From contig DAOOVD010000070.1 in the NCBI GenBank assembly GCA_035369845.1, positions 1 to 10,030 of the forward strand: a DNA stretch of 10,030 nucleotides. The letters run 5' to 3'. Position numbers and translations under genes: made by a program. Below the pieces are notes generated by a model, which had not been told where the DNA came from, ran no database searches, and saw nothing but the letters and a program-made list of their open reading frames with translations. Source of the stretch: DAOOVD01 sp035369845 (lineage in GTDB: Bacteria; Bacillota; Desulfotomaculia; Desulfotomaculales; Pelotomaculaceae). Position 1 is the stretch's first letter, and every line of letters starts with the position of its first letter. Shown here piece by piece: positions 1 to 7,755 of this stretch.

Positions 1-3000
1 GCGGCTCTGGCGGATGCGGATTGGCTTGCCCGGGCCGGGCTGGACCGGGCCGGCTCCGGTTTGGCGGAAATGATTCTGGTTGCGGGCCGCGCAGGTGTGG
101 GCAAAACCGCGCTGGTTCAGGAAATGCTCAAATACGTGGTACAAAAGCAGGGCTATTTCATTTCGGGCAAATTCGAGCAGTTCAAGCACAACGTACCCTA
201 CGCCTCCCTGGTTCAGGCCCTGCAGAAACTTGTCCGGCAAATCCTGACCGAAACTGAAGAACAGATTGCTTCCTGGAAGGAGAAACTGCTGAAAGCCCTG
301 GGCCCGAACGGGCAAATTATTGTTGAGCTTATTCCCGAACTGGAATTGATTACCGGCCCGCAGCCGCCGGCTAGGGACCTGCCCCCCGGTGAATCGCAAA
401 ACCGTTTCCACCTCGTATTTCACAATTTTTTGCGCACATTCGCCGCCGGGGAACACCCCCTCGTCATTTTTTTCGACGACCTGCAGTGGGCCGACGCCGC
501 TTCGCTGCAACAGCTGAAACACCTGGTAAGCGGCGCGAACATGAAACACTTCCTGCTCATTGGGGCCTACCGGGACAATGAGGTGGAGGACGGCCACCCA
601 CTGCCGCAGGTGATTGAAGAAATTAAAAGCGCCAGGACGACCGTCCGGCTGATCGGCCTGGGGCCCATTGATGCAGCCGCCACCGAGCGGATGCTGGCGG
701 AAGCCCTGAACTGTGAGGAGGCTGCCGTCCGGCCCCTGGCCGGATTGGTTTACCGGAAATCGGCGGGCAACCCTTTTTACGCCAGGCAATTTTTGCAGAA
801 GATTTATGAAGAGGGTCTTCTGACTTTTGACTGGCGGGATCGCTGCTGGAAGTGGAACACCGGTCGCATCCGGCAGCTGGAAACCGGGGACAACGTGATC
901 GACCTGGTAATAGGACGGATTCGGAAACTCCCCGAAAAAACCAGGGACGTATTAAAAGTCTCAGCCTGCATCGGGAGGGCGTTCCACCTGAAAACCCTGG
1001 CCGTTGTCTGTGGACAATCCACCCGCCAGACTGCGGAAGACCTCCGGCCGGCTGTACAGGCGGGTGTCGTCGTGGCGGGGGACGACATTTCCCATGCAGG
1101 CAGCGACGGGGATATTGACGAACCTGCCGGCCCCGGGGGAGTCTCCGCTCCCTGTGAGTTCCCGCACGACCGCGTCCAGCAGGCGGTTTATTCCCTACTG
1201 TCCGGCGCGGAAAAGAAAACAATCCACCGCCGGGTTGGCCTGGCTCTTCTCCAGGAAACGGCGCCGGAACATTTGGAGAGGAAAATTTTTGAAATCGCCG
1301 ACCACCTGAACAACAGCCGGGAATTAATTGCAGACCGGGATGGAAGCCTCAGGCTGGCCGCATACAACCTGTCGGCCGCCCGCAAGGCAAAGCTTTCGGT
1401 TGCCTTCGAGGCGGCTCTCCACTACCTGGAAGCGGGCAAAGGTTGTTTGCCGGAAGGCGCCTGGAACGATTATTATCGCCTGACCTTCGATCTGCATCTG
1501 GAACTGTGCCAGTGCCTTTACCTGTGCAGGAAAGAAGACACCGCGGACCAGGTGTTCCGGCTGCTGCTGGACAGGGCCGGAACGCGGGTGGACAGGTCTG
1601 AGGTTTATGCCATGAAGGCCGTTATCTGCACGGAAACGCTCCGGTATGCCGACGCGGTCCGGTTCGGGCTGATGGGTTTAAAGGAGTTGGGCTTTTGCCT
1701 CCCTGAAAGGCCATCCAATCATTATCTCTTAAGGGAAATTTTGGGAGCAAAGTTACGCCTGACCCTGAAAAAAAATAAAGATCTGTCCGAACTGCCCCAG
1801 ATAAACAACCCGCGCCTGGAAAAAATCATGGACCAGATGGCCGGCCTGCTGCCGGTTACCAGTTTGATCAATCCCCGGCTGTTCACAGCCCTGATCCTGA
1901 AAACGATCAAGATCTCCCTGAAATACGGCAACACCAGACATTCCACCATTGTCTATGCCTGCTACGGCCTGATCAGCGCCATCCGGGGCAATATGAAGAT
2001 TGCGGGGGAAATGCAGGAGGTGTCGCTGATGCTGACCGCCCGGTACAGCGACCACCCCGTCAAGAGTCCGGTTTATTACAGCGTGGCCTCCTTCCTCAGC
2101 CACTGGACGGACCCCCTGCAAAAAACCCTGGAGCATGCCACCAGGGCCTATCAGTGCGCCCTCGAGTTCGGCAACTTTTTTCAGGCCGGCGCCGACCTGG
2201 CCCGCATCATCGAGATCAGGCTCATTCTGGGCGAGCCCCTGCCCCGGGTTTACGAGGAATGCGCGTCCAGCCTGGAATTCACCAGGCGGTTCAAGCTGGA
2301 GAACCTGTCCCGGTTTTTCATGCTGGCCCAGATGTTCATCCGGGACCTGCAGGGAGCATCTCCGTCTTTCTTCGCCGCGGACGGGGCGGGCGTTCTGGGG
2401 GAGCAGCTGATCAGGAGCAGGAACGGCCCGATGATTATCAATTATTACCTGCTTAAAATCCAGTCCTTGTACCATCACGGCCGCTACGCCGAGGCCCTGG
2501 GTGTGTTCCGGGAAATAAACGAAAGCAGCCTGAGTTCCGTTCAGGCCATGGTCATTTTTACCGAATACGTCTTCTGGCATTCCCTGGCCATCACCGCCGC
2601 CTACGGGCAACTGGCGGAGAAACAAAAAAGCCGTTACTGGAAAATCCTCAAGAAAAACCGGCGCAAACTGGAAAAATGGGTGGATTCCTGTCCCCGCAAT
2701 TACCTGCACAAGTACTGCCTGGTGGCGGCGGAAGCGGCCCGCCTGGCCGGCCGGCCGACCGAGGCCATGGAACTGTACGACCGGGCCATAGCCTGGGCGA
2801 AGGAAAACGAGTTTGTGCGGGACGAGGCCCTGGGCAACGAACTGGCGGCCAGATTCTGGCTGGCCGCGGAAAAGGCGGACATAGCCGGGCTGTACATGGG
2901 AGGGGCGTGCCGGGGTTACCGGCACCTGGGGGCGAAACGCAAAGTCCGCCGCCTTTCGGAAGAATTCCCCCAACTGTTTGCACATCCGGAAGCGGGGCTG

Positions 3001-5316
3001 ATTCCGGTTCTCGACAAAATGCAGGCCATTGTTTCGGCGGAATCCGCCAGGGCAGCCGCCAGCGAGCTGGACCTCGCCTCAATTATCAAATTGTCGCAGG
3101 TGCTTTCCGGTGAAATCGTGCTGGCGGAACTGCTGAAAAAGACGATGAAGATAATCCTGGAGAATGCCGGGGCGCAACGGGGCTTTTTCATCACAGAGTC
3201 CGGCGGGAAACTGAGGATAGAAGCAGCGGCCTCCGCGGCCGGTGAAGGCGCGGCTGAGGACCTGCAGCCCGCAGGTGAGGAAAGTGCGCCGCGGGAGCAG
3301 CAGTTCTCCCTGCAGTCGGTCCCCCTCGCGGAAGCAAAGCATCTGTCCGCGGCCATAGTGCAATACGTGGCCAGAACCGGGGAATACCTGGTGCTGCGCG
3401 ACGCGGCTGGGGAGGGGGCGTTTGCCCGTGACGAGTACATCCTGAAAAACCGCCCGAAATCTGTCATCTGCCTACCGGTAACCGGAAAGGGGAAGCCGGC
3501 CGGCATTCTCTATCTGGAAAACAACCTGTCAGCGGGAGCATTTACTCCGGACCGGGTGGAAGTGTTGAGGCTGCTGTCTTCCCAGATTGCCATTTCCATC
3601 GAGAACGCCCGGCTTTACGCCAGCCTGGAGGAGTCGAGAAACCGGATCGCCGGGTGGAGCCAGTTCCTGGAACAAACGGTGGCCGAAAGAACGCGCGAGC
3701 TGCAGGAAACCAACGAATTGCTGAAGCAGGCGAAAGAGGCGGCCGACGCGGCCAACCGCGCCAAGGGCAACTTCCTGGCGGTGATGAGCCACGAAATCCG
3801 CACACCCTTGAACGGCCTGATCGGCATGGCCGAACTGCTGCTGGACACTCCCTTAAACGGCGAGCAGCAGGAGTACGTGTCCGCCGTGCGGGAATGCGCG
3901 GACTTCCTTTTGTCGGTAGTCAACGACATCCTGGACTTTTCCAGAATCGAAGAAGGCAGGCTGGCCCTGGAAACGGTCAGCTTCAACCCGGCTTCCCTGG
4001 TTGAAAAAAGCGTTGCCCTGGTGGAGCCCGCGGCCAGGCAAAAAGGCCTGCTGCTCAAGTATCATATCGGCCCGGACATTCCAGGAGCCCTGCAGGGCGA
4101 CCCGCTGCGCCTGCGCCAGGTGCTGCTGAACCTTTTAGGCAACGCCGTTAAGTTTACGGAAAAGGGCGAAATTGTCCTCAGTGCCTTTGTGGAAGGGAGG
4201 GAGCCGGATACCGTAACCGTGCGCCTCGAGGTGCGGGACACGGGCATCGGCATTCCAGAAGAAGCCAGGGGTATGCTTTTCCGGCCGTTTACCCAGGCCG
4301 GCCTTACTTCGGCCGGCAGGCACAGCGGAGCCGGCCTGGGCCTGTCCATCTGCAAGCGGCTGGTGGAACTGATGGGCGGCCGGATCGGCTTCGAGAGCGA
4401 GGAAGGCCGGGGCTCCACATTCTGGTTTAGCGTCCCCTTTGCTGCCGGCAAGGCCGGAGAAGCCCCTTCCGGCGCGTCCCCCGCCTCTGTTCGGCCCCTG
4501 CCGCCGAAGTGGCGGCCCGGCCCGGTCCTGGTGGCCGAAGACTTCGCCATCAACCAGAAACTGATTCAGGCTCAATTAAGGAAGCTGGGCCTGGCCGCCG
4601 ATGTGGTAGGCAACGGGAAAGAGGCGGTGGAGGCCTTCTCCAGGAACTCTTACGCCCTGGTTTTAATGGACTGCCGGATGCCGGTGATGGACGGGTTTGA
4701 GGCGACCAGGGCGATCCGTAGCCTGGAGGCTTCGTGTGGGCAGCGCACCCCCATTATTGCCACCACGGCCGCCGCCATGCCCGGGGAACGGGAGAAGTGC
4801 CTGAGCGCCGGAATGGACGATTACCTCAGCAAGCCGGTGCGGATGGAAGACCTGCAAAGGGTTCTTTCCCGCTGGCTGCCCGTCCCTAATTTGCTGCCGA
4901 TAGAAGGGCCGGGGACCCCCACGCAGCCGCATAAGGAGGCTCTGGAGTTCCGCGGTCTGACGGCGGTAAACGGGGACAGGTTGAGCGAACTTCTGAGCAC
5001 CACGGGAGAAGACGTGCATTTTCTGTGCGGTCTGATCAGATCTTTTCTGCGGGATATGCCCGAAAAGATGAAGTCTTTCCGGTCGGCCTTACGGCAGGGG
5101 GACGCCGCCACGGCGCGCCTGCTGGCCCACGGCATGAAGTCCAGCAGCTCCATCCTGGGCGCCGCGCTATTTGCGGATTTGTGCAGGGATGCCGAAGTGC
5201 TGGCCGCCGGCGGTATTACCGGCGGTACGGATGAACTGGTGGCGCGGCTCGAGGCGGAATACGAACGGGTGGCGAAAGACTTTGGATTCATTCTTGATCT
5301 TTTCAAAAAGCGTTGA
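1..5316 (+). CDS. Giant AAA-ATPase / GAF / hybrid histidine kinase / receiver / HPt protein (5' end outside window)
   Basis: The frame is open from base 1, so the gene starts upstream; the TTG at 61 lies only eight codons before the P-loop and is not a credible start. Residues are numbered from the first visible codon. Walker A is at 29-36 (GRAGVGKT) and Walker B ends at D159-D160 (FFDDLQWAD). A helical, TPR-like region spans about 430-1010. A GAF-like domain covers about 1035-1205, then a coiled coil to about 1255. HisKA carries H1264 (SHEIRTPLNG). The HATPase has N-box N1377/N1381 and DTGIG at 1413. The receiver has E1513/D1514, phosphoacceptor D1557 and K1611. The C-terminal HPt has H1710 in AHGMKSSSSILGA, where Ser replaces the usual Gly after Lys. 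The family is known as fusions of a Ser/Thr kinase, a STAND-like ATPase and a hybrid kinase, so a Ser/Thr kinase domain is expected upstream (inference). No transmembrane segment is seen, so it is probably cytoplasmic. The ligand is unknown. The HPt implies a phosphorelay to another regulator, and the convergent response regulator gene is the obvious candidate. Confidence 0.93.
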   Translation, partial: AALADADWLARAGLDRAGSGLAEMILVAGRAGVGKTALVQEMLKYVVQKQGYFISGKFEQFKHNVPYASLVQALQKLVRQILTETEEQIASWKEKLLKALGPNGQIIVELIPELELITGPQPPARDLPPGESQNRFHLVFHNFLRTFAAGEHPLVIFFDDLQWADAASLQQLKHLVSGANMKHFLLIGAYRDNEVEDGHPLPQVIEEIKSARTTVRLIGLGPIDAAATERMLAEALNCEEAAVRPLAGLVYRKSAGNPFYARQFLQKIYEEGLLTFDWRDRCWKWNTGRIRQLETGDNVIDLVIGRIRKLPEKTRDVLKVSACIGRAFHLKTLAVVCGQSTRQTAEDLRPAVQAGVVVAGDDISHAGSDGDIDEPAGPGGVSAPCEFPHDRVQQAVYSLLSGAEKKTIHRRVGLALLQETAPEHLERKIFEIADHLNNSRELIADRDGSLRLAAYNLSAARKAKLSVAFEAALHYLEAGKGCLPEGAWNDYYRLTFDLHLELCQCLYLCRKEDTADQVFRLLLDRAGTRVDRSEVYAMKAVICTETLRYADAVRFGLMGLKELGFCLPERPSNHYLLREILGAKLRLTLKKNKDLSELPQINNPRLEKIMDQMAGLLPVTSLINPRLFTALILKTIKISLKYGNTRHSTIVYACYGLISAIRGNMKIAGEMQEVSLMLTARYSDHPVKSPVYYSVASFLSHWTDPLQKTLEHATRAYQCALEFGNFFQAGADLARIIEIRLILGEPLPRVYEECASSLEFTRRFKLENLSRFFMLAQMFIRDLQGASPSFFAADGAGVLGEQLIRSRNGPMIINYYLLKIQSLYHHGRYAEALGVFREINESSLSSVQAMVIFTEYVFWHSLAITAAYGQLAEKQKSRYWKILKKNRRKLEKWVDSCPRNYLHKYCLVAAEAARLAGRPTEAMELYDRAIAWAKENEFVRDEALGNELAARFWLAAEKADIAGLYMGGACRGYRHLGAKRKVRRLSEEFPQLFAHPEAGLIPVLDKMQAIVSAESARAAASELDLASIIKLSQVLSGEIVLAELLKKTMKIILENAGAQRGFFITESGGKLRIEAAASAAGEGAAEDLQPAGEESAPREQQFSLQSVPLAEAKHLSAAIVQYVARTGEYLVLRDAAGEGAFARDEYILKNRPKSVICLPVTGKGKPAGILYLENNLSAGAFTPDRVEVLRLLSSQIAISIENARLYASLEESRNRIAGWSQFLEQTVAERTRELQETNELLKQAKEAADAANRAKGNFLAVMSHEIRTPLNGLIGMAELLLDTPLNGEQQEYVSAVRECADFLLSVVNDILDFSRIEEGRLALETVSFNPASLVEKSVALVEPAARQKGLLLKYHIGPDIPGALQGDPLRLRQVLLNLLGNAVKFTEKGEIVLSAFVEGREPDTVTVRLEVRDTGIGIPEEARGMLFRPFTQAGLTSAGRHSGAGLGLSICKRLVELMGGRIGFESEEGRGSTFWFSVPFAAGKAGEAPSGASPASVRPLPPKWRPGPVLVAEDFAINQKLIQAQLRKLGLAADVVGNGKEAVEAFSRNSYALVLMDCRMPVMDGFEATRAIRSLEASCGQRTPIIATTAAAMPGEREKCLSAGMDDYLSKPVRMEDLQRVLSRWLPVPNLLPIEGPGTPTQPHKEALEFRGLTAVNGDRLSELLSTTGEDVHFLCGLIRSFLRDMPEKMKSFRSALRQGDAATARLLAHGMKSSSSILGAALFADLCRDAEVLAAGGITGGTDELVARLEAEYERVAKDFGFILDLFKKR

Positions 5317-6004
5317 ATTTGTACCCCACACCTCTCACTGTAAGAATATACGAGGGGTTGTTGGGGTCTTTTTCAATCTTTTTGCGTAACCTGCTGATAT
5401 GTACCATCAATGTCCTGTTGTCGGCAAAGTCCCTTGACTGCCATATCAGATCCAGCAATTGCTCGTTTTTAAAGACCCGGTTGGGGTTTTTTGCCAGCAA
5501 AGCCAGTATTTCAAACTCTTTGGGGGCAAGGGCCACCGGAGAGCCGTCAACCAAAACGGCGTGCCCCTCCAGATCTATCTCCAGGCCGCGATGCTTCAAT
5601 TTCTTCGGCTCCCGGGAGACGCCGGCGCTCTCCCGCAGGTTCAGGCGGCGAAGCTGCGTTTTAACCCTGGCCACCATTTCGCCCGGGACGAAGGGCTTGA
5701 CAATATAATCATCTCCTCCAACCCCGAGTCCGAGAATTACATCAGAACTGTCACTCTTGGAAGATAAAAAAATAATCGGGACGTCGGTTTCCTTCCGGAG
5801 TTTCCGGCAAAACTCGATGCCGTCAATTCCCGGTAAAAGTATGTCAAGAATAATCAGGTCCGGTTTCAAACGTGTAATCAGATCGAAAGCGCCGTATGCG
5901 TCGCCGGCATCGATTACCTTAAGTCCTTCCTTGACCAGGCAGTGGCGAACCAGTTCCCTGACCACTTCTTCGTCGTCAACCACAAGGATCAGTTCACCGG
6001 CCAT
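5303..6004 (-). CDS. OmpR/PhoB-family response regulator, winged-helix DNA-binding
   Basis: This is a 233-residue two-domain transcription regulator. The receiver has the acidic pair D10-D11 (LVVDDEE), phosphoacceptor D54 (LIILDILLPG), S81/S82 and K103 (IVKPF). A short linker leads to a trans_reg_C winged helix at about 136-230, ending in the typical RGVGYKF motif. I chose ATG at 6004 because a strong GGGGAGGG ribosome binding site (6013-6020) lies 8 bases upstream. A TTG at 6040 in the same frame would add 12 poorly conserved residues and has no such site. No histidine kinase gene lies on the same strand next to it, so it is an orphan in this window. Its 3' end overlaps the giant hybrid kinase gene by 14 bp, tail to tail. 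The HPt domain of that kinase makes it a plausible phosphodonor (inference). Upstream lie 11-bp-phased TTAAC-type half-sites of the kind bound by PhoP/PhoB-like regulators, which would suit autoregulation. The exact regulon cannot be read from sequence. Confidence 0.93.
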   Translation of the reverse strand: MAGELILVVDDEEVVRELVRHCLVKEGLKVIDAGDAYGAFDLITRLKPDLIILDILLPGIDGIEFCRKLRKETDVPIIFLSSKSDSSDVILGLGVGGDDYIVKPFVPGEMVARVKTQLRRLNLRESAGVSREPKKLKHRGLEIDLEGHAVLVDGSPVALAPKEFEILALLAKNPNRVFKNEQLLDLIWQSRDFADNRTLMVHISRLRKKIEKDPNNPSYILTVRGVGYKFNAF

Positions 6005-6011
6005 CAGGCGC

Positions 6012-6020
6012 ACCCTCCCC
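6012..6020 (-). promoter_or_regulatory. Ribosome binding site deciding the response regulator start
   Basis: On the minus strand GGGGAGGG is followed by 8 bases and then ATG at 6004. It fits that ATG much better than the in-frame TTG at 6040, which lies upstream of this site. Confidence 0.7.
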
Positions 6021-6097
6021 GCTTTTACATTCTTCGACAAAGCATTCTACCGGCAAAAAAAAATTCCTGCTTTTACGGTGCTCTGTTTCCCAAAAAC

Positions 6098-6158
6098 CGT
6101 TAAGAAAAAATTCATATAAACTTTAGGCGGCGTTAAGGTTTTGTTAACCGGAAATTCA
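6098..6158 (-). promoter_or_regulatory. Phased 11-bp half-sites, candidate PhoP/OmpR-type operator
   Basis: On the minus strand TTAACA (6147-6142) and TTAACG (6136-6131) are separated by exactly 5 bases. A further TTAACG (6103-6098) lies exactly 33 bp (3 x 11) beyond. Three intervening or flanking units in the same register (6109, 6120 and 6153 on the plus strand) keep the reduced pattern NNTTNA, giving six units at an 11-bp period. TTAACA-N5 direct repeats are the known PhoP box of Bacillus, and OmpR-family dimers bind direct repeats of this spacing. The array lies about 95-155 bp upstream of the response regulator ATG and 130-190 bp upstream of the divergent glycosyltransferase. TTAACA (6147-6142) with TAAAGT (6125-6120), 16 bp apart, could also serve as a weak leftward -35/-10 pair. 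Occupancy by the adjacent regulator is an inference. Confidence 0.45.
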
Positions 6159-6204
6159 GAAAGAACTGTTATATTTTTATAAAAAGAATAGCCCCTCCGG
6201 ATTC

Positions 6205-6235
6205 AAAAAAAACAGGCAGAGGTCAGGTCCCTGCC
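6205..6235 (-). terminator. Leftward intrinsic terminator (or attenuator) upstream of the response regulator
   Basis: On the minus strand GGCAGGG pairs with CC-t-CTGCC (7 bp with one bulge, 6-base loop ACCTGA; hairpin 6235-6215). TG and eight T residues (6212-6205) follow. It is the cleanest intrinsic terminator in the window. It points towards the response regulator, yet no leftward gene ends just before it. It therefore either ends a short leader or small RNA made from the promoter at 6277-6306, blocks antisense transcription out of the glycosyltransferase gene, or is left over from a lost gene. Confidence 0.65.
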
Positions 6236-6260
6236 GGGGTGTTTTGAAAAACTGATCAGG

Positions 6261-6290
6261 GTCACATTCTTATTTATTTATAGATATAAT
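6261..6290 (+). promoter_or_regulatory. Candidate sigma-A promoter for the glycosyltransferase/HD-GYP genes
   Basis: GTCACA (6261-6266) lies 18 bp before a perfect TATAAT (6285-6290) in an AT-rich stretch. The -10 hexamer overlaps the first ATG of the glycosyltransferase frame (6289). If this promoter is real, translation must start further in, for example at ATG 6310. The -35 matches consensus at only 4 of 6 positions. Confidence 0.35.
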
Positions 6291-6306
6291 GTACAGAATT
6301 TGTCAA
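6277..6306 (-). promoter_or_regulatory. Leftward sigma-A promoter inside the start of the glycosyltransferase frame
   Basis: On the minus strand a perfect TTGACA (6306-6301) is followed after 18 bp by TATAAA (6282-6277). Initiation is predicted near 6270, only about 35 bases before the leftward terminator hairpin at 6235-6215. It could drive a short terminated RNA of roughly 65 bases or an attenuated leader for the response regulator gene. It overlaps the rightward promoter candidate, so the two would interfere. Confidence 0.45.
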
Positions 6307-7704
6307 AAAATGTTTACAGTTCTTTATGAATTTAATTCCATTCCAACTCGCACACGACCTTCAGCAAGAAACGGTACCCCTATCGTTCAGCCTCCTTTGC
6401 CTGCTCGTAAGTATATACCAGTTGTTGCAAAGTTTTGGATTGCCCAGGCGGGGGCTTTTGCCTGGGCGGGTATTTCTATAATTCTGTCCCAGCCTTGGTT
6501 GCGGGATTTGAGCGGTGTAGTGGGTTTCCTGCCGGCTCTAATGATTATCGCTTTTATAGCCTATGCTCCTGGATATCTTGTTGCATTTTTGGCCATCGCT
6601 TTATTAATTGACCGGCAGCCTCCATTCAAGACAGCCGACCCTGATTTGCCCATAACAATACTAATTGCTGCCAGAAACGAAGCATTAAATATCGGGGTAA
6701 CCCTCCGCTATATCGCCCGTCAGGATTATAGGGGACCGGTTTCGGTAATCATTGTTGACAATGGCTCAATGGACGGAACTACGGATGTTGCATGGGCAGT
6801 TGCTGGAGAGTTGAAAATAAATCTTCTGTGCATATATGAAAATAAACCGGGAAAAAATTTTGCCCTAAATAAAGGATTGTCAGCAGTAAAGACCCAGTAT
6901 TTTGTAACTCTGGATGCAGATACGCTACTCCACCCATTAGCCATTAAACACATTACGGCGAGGTTGTTAAGTTCGCCATCCGATGTGGGAGCCGTGGCGG
7001 GTCATGTTCTTGTCAGGAACAGCAGAGAAAACTTTTGGACGAGAATGCAGGAATGGGATTATTTTATAGGTATTGCTTCAATCAAGAGAACACAGGGGCT
7101 TTACCAGGGCACATTAGTGGCCCAGGGGGCTTTTAGTCTATATAAAACTGAAGCAGTACGCCAAGCGGGAGGGTGGCCGGATGCTATAGGCGAGGATATC
7201 GTACTTACCTGGAAACTGCTCGAATCCGGTTACAGGGTTTACTTTGAGCCCACGGCGGTTGCTTTTACAACTGTTCCAAGTACCTGGCGGCATTTTTGCC
7301 GGCAGCGTAGCCGTTGGGCGAGGGGGATGTTCGAAGGAATTAGAACTGTCTACCCCTGGCAACAGCCGACATACATGAAAAAATTCCTGACCGGAGTGGA
7401 CGTGGTGATCCCGTTTATTGATTTCTTTTATACGGTGGTTTGGATTCCGGGCTTGATAATGGCTTGTTTCGGCAAGTATTACATTGTCGGTCCGTATACC
7501 CTTTTTGTCCTGCCGCTTAATATAGGTATGACACTAATAATGTATAGCTACCAGAGAAAAGTGTTTGATCGTCTCAAACTCCGTATCAGAAAAAACAGGT
7601 TTGGCCTTATGGCTTATGTTCTTATTTACCAATTGATTATTTCGCCGGTTTCCCTTTGGGGTTATATCCAAGATATTTTCCGAATGCGCAGAGTGTGGCG
7701 TTGA
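6289..7704 (+). CDS. Membrane-bound processive family 2 glycosyltransferase (PgaC/IcaA/hyaluronan synthase-like)
   Basis: 471 residues from ATG 6289. Two hydrophobic segments (about 48-69 and 78-107) precede a cytoplasmic GT-A domain with UDP-sugar binding D157 (VDNGS), metal-binding D209-A-D211 (LDADT), catalytic-base motif G-E302-D303 and the processive signature Q339-R-S-R-W343. Two or three further membrane segments follow (about 366-392, 394-418, 437-463). This is the layout of inverting enzymes that polymerise and export beta-linked polysaccharide such as poly-N-acetylglucosamine, hyaluronan or cellulose-like chains; the sugar cannot be told from sequence. No good ribosome binding site is seen at ATG 6289 or ATG 6310, and the TATAAT promoter candidate overlaps the first ATG, so the N-terminus is uncertain by about 7-40 residues. 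An HD-GYP gene follows after 51 bases on the same strand, probably in one transcript. The gene is visibly more AT-rich, with more ATA, TTA and AAA codons, than the kinase or cotJ genes, which suggests horizontal acquisition. Confidence 0.88.
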   Translation: MYRICQKMFTVLYEFNSIPTRTRPSARNGTPIVQPPLPARKYIPVVAKFWIAQAGAFAWAGISIILSQPWLRDLSGVVGFLPALMIIAFIAYAPGYLVAFLAIALLIDRQPPFKTADPDLPITILIAARNEALNIGVTLRYIARQDYRGPVSVIIVDNGSMDGTTDVAWAVAGELKINLLCIYENKPGKNFALNKGLSAVKTQYFVTLDADTLLHPLAIKHITARLLSSPSDVGAVAGHVLVRNSRENFWTRMQEWDYFIGIASIKRTQGLYQGTLVAQGAFSLYKTEAVRQAGGWPDAIGEDIVLTWKLLESGYRVYFEPTAVAFTTVPSTWRHFCRQRSRWARGMFEGIRTVYPWQQPTYMKKFLTGVDVVIPFIDFFYTVVWIPGLIMACFGKYYIVGPYTLFVLPLNIGMTLIMYSYQRKVFDRLKLRIRKNRFGLMAYVLIYQLIISPVSLWGYIQDIFRMRRVWR

Positions 7705-7740
7705 TGCAATTTACTAAAAAATGGATACCAAAAAGCAAAA

Positions 7741-7746
7741 AGGGGG
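7741..7746 (+). promoter_or_regulatory. Ribosome binding site of the HD-GYP gene
   Basis: AGGGGG lies 9 bases before ATG 7756 and supports that start. It sits in the 51-base gap after the glycosyltransferase stop, where no terminator is seen, consistent with co-transcription. Confidence 0.55.
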
Positions 7747-7755
7747 CTTCAAGGC

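Noticed and set aside
61..63. TTG at 61 as the start of the giant kinase.
   Set aside because: The frame is open back to base 1 and the ATPase domain needs residues before the P-loop. There is no ribosome binding site. The gene is cut by the window edge.
1753..2985. A 410-codon open frame on the minus strand opposite the hybrid kinase.
   Set aside because: It is antisense to a clearly conserved reading frame in high-GC DNA, has low-complexity Gln/Gly/Pro-rich translation, and shows no recognisable domain or ribosome binding site. It is a shadow of the kinase codons.
6005..6288. A cyclic-di-GMP riboswitch was looked for upstream of the glycosyltransferase/HD-GYP pair.
   Set aside because: No GEMM-type conserved core or tetraloop-receptor pattern is visible on either strand.
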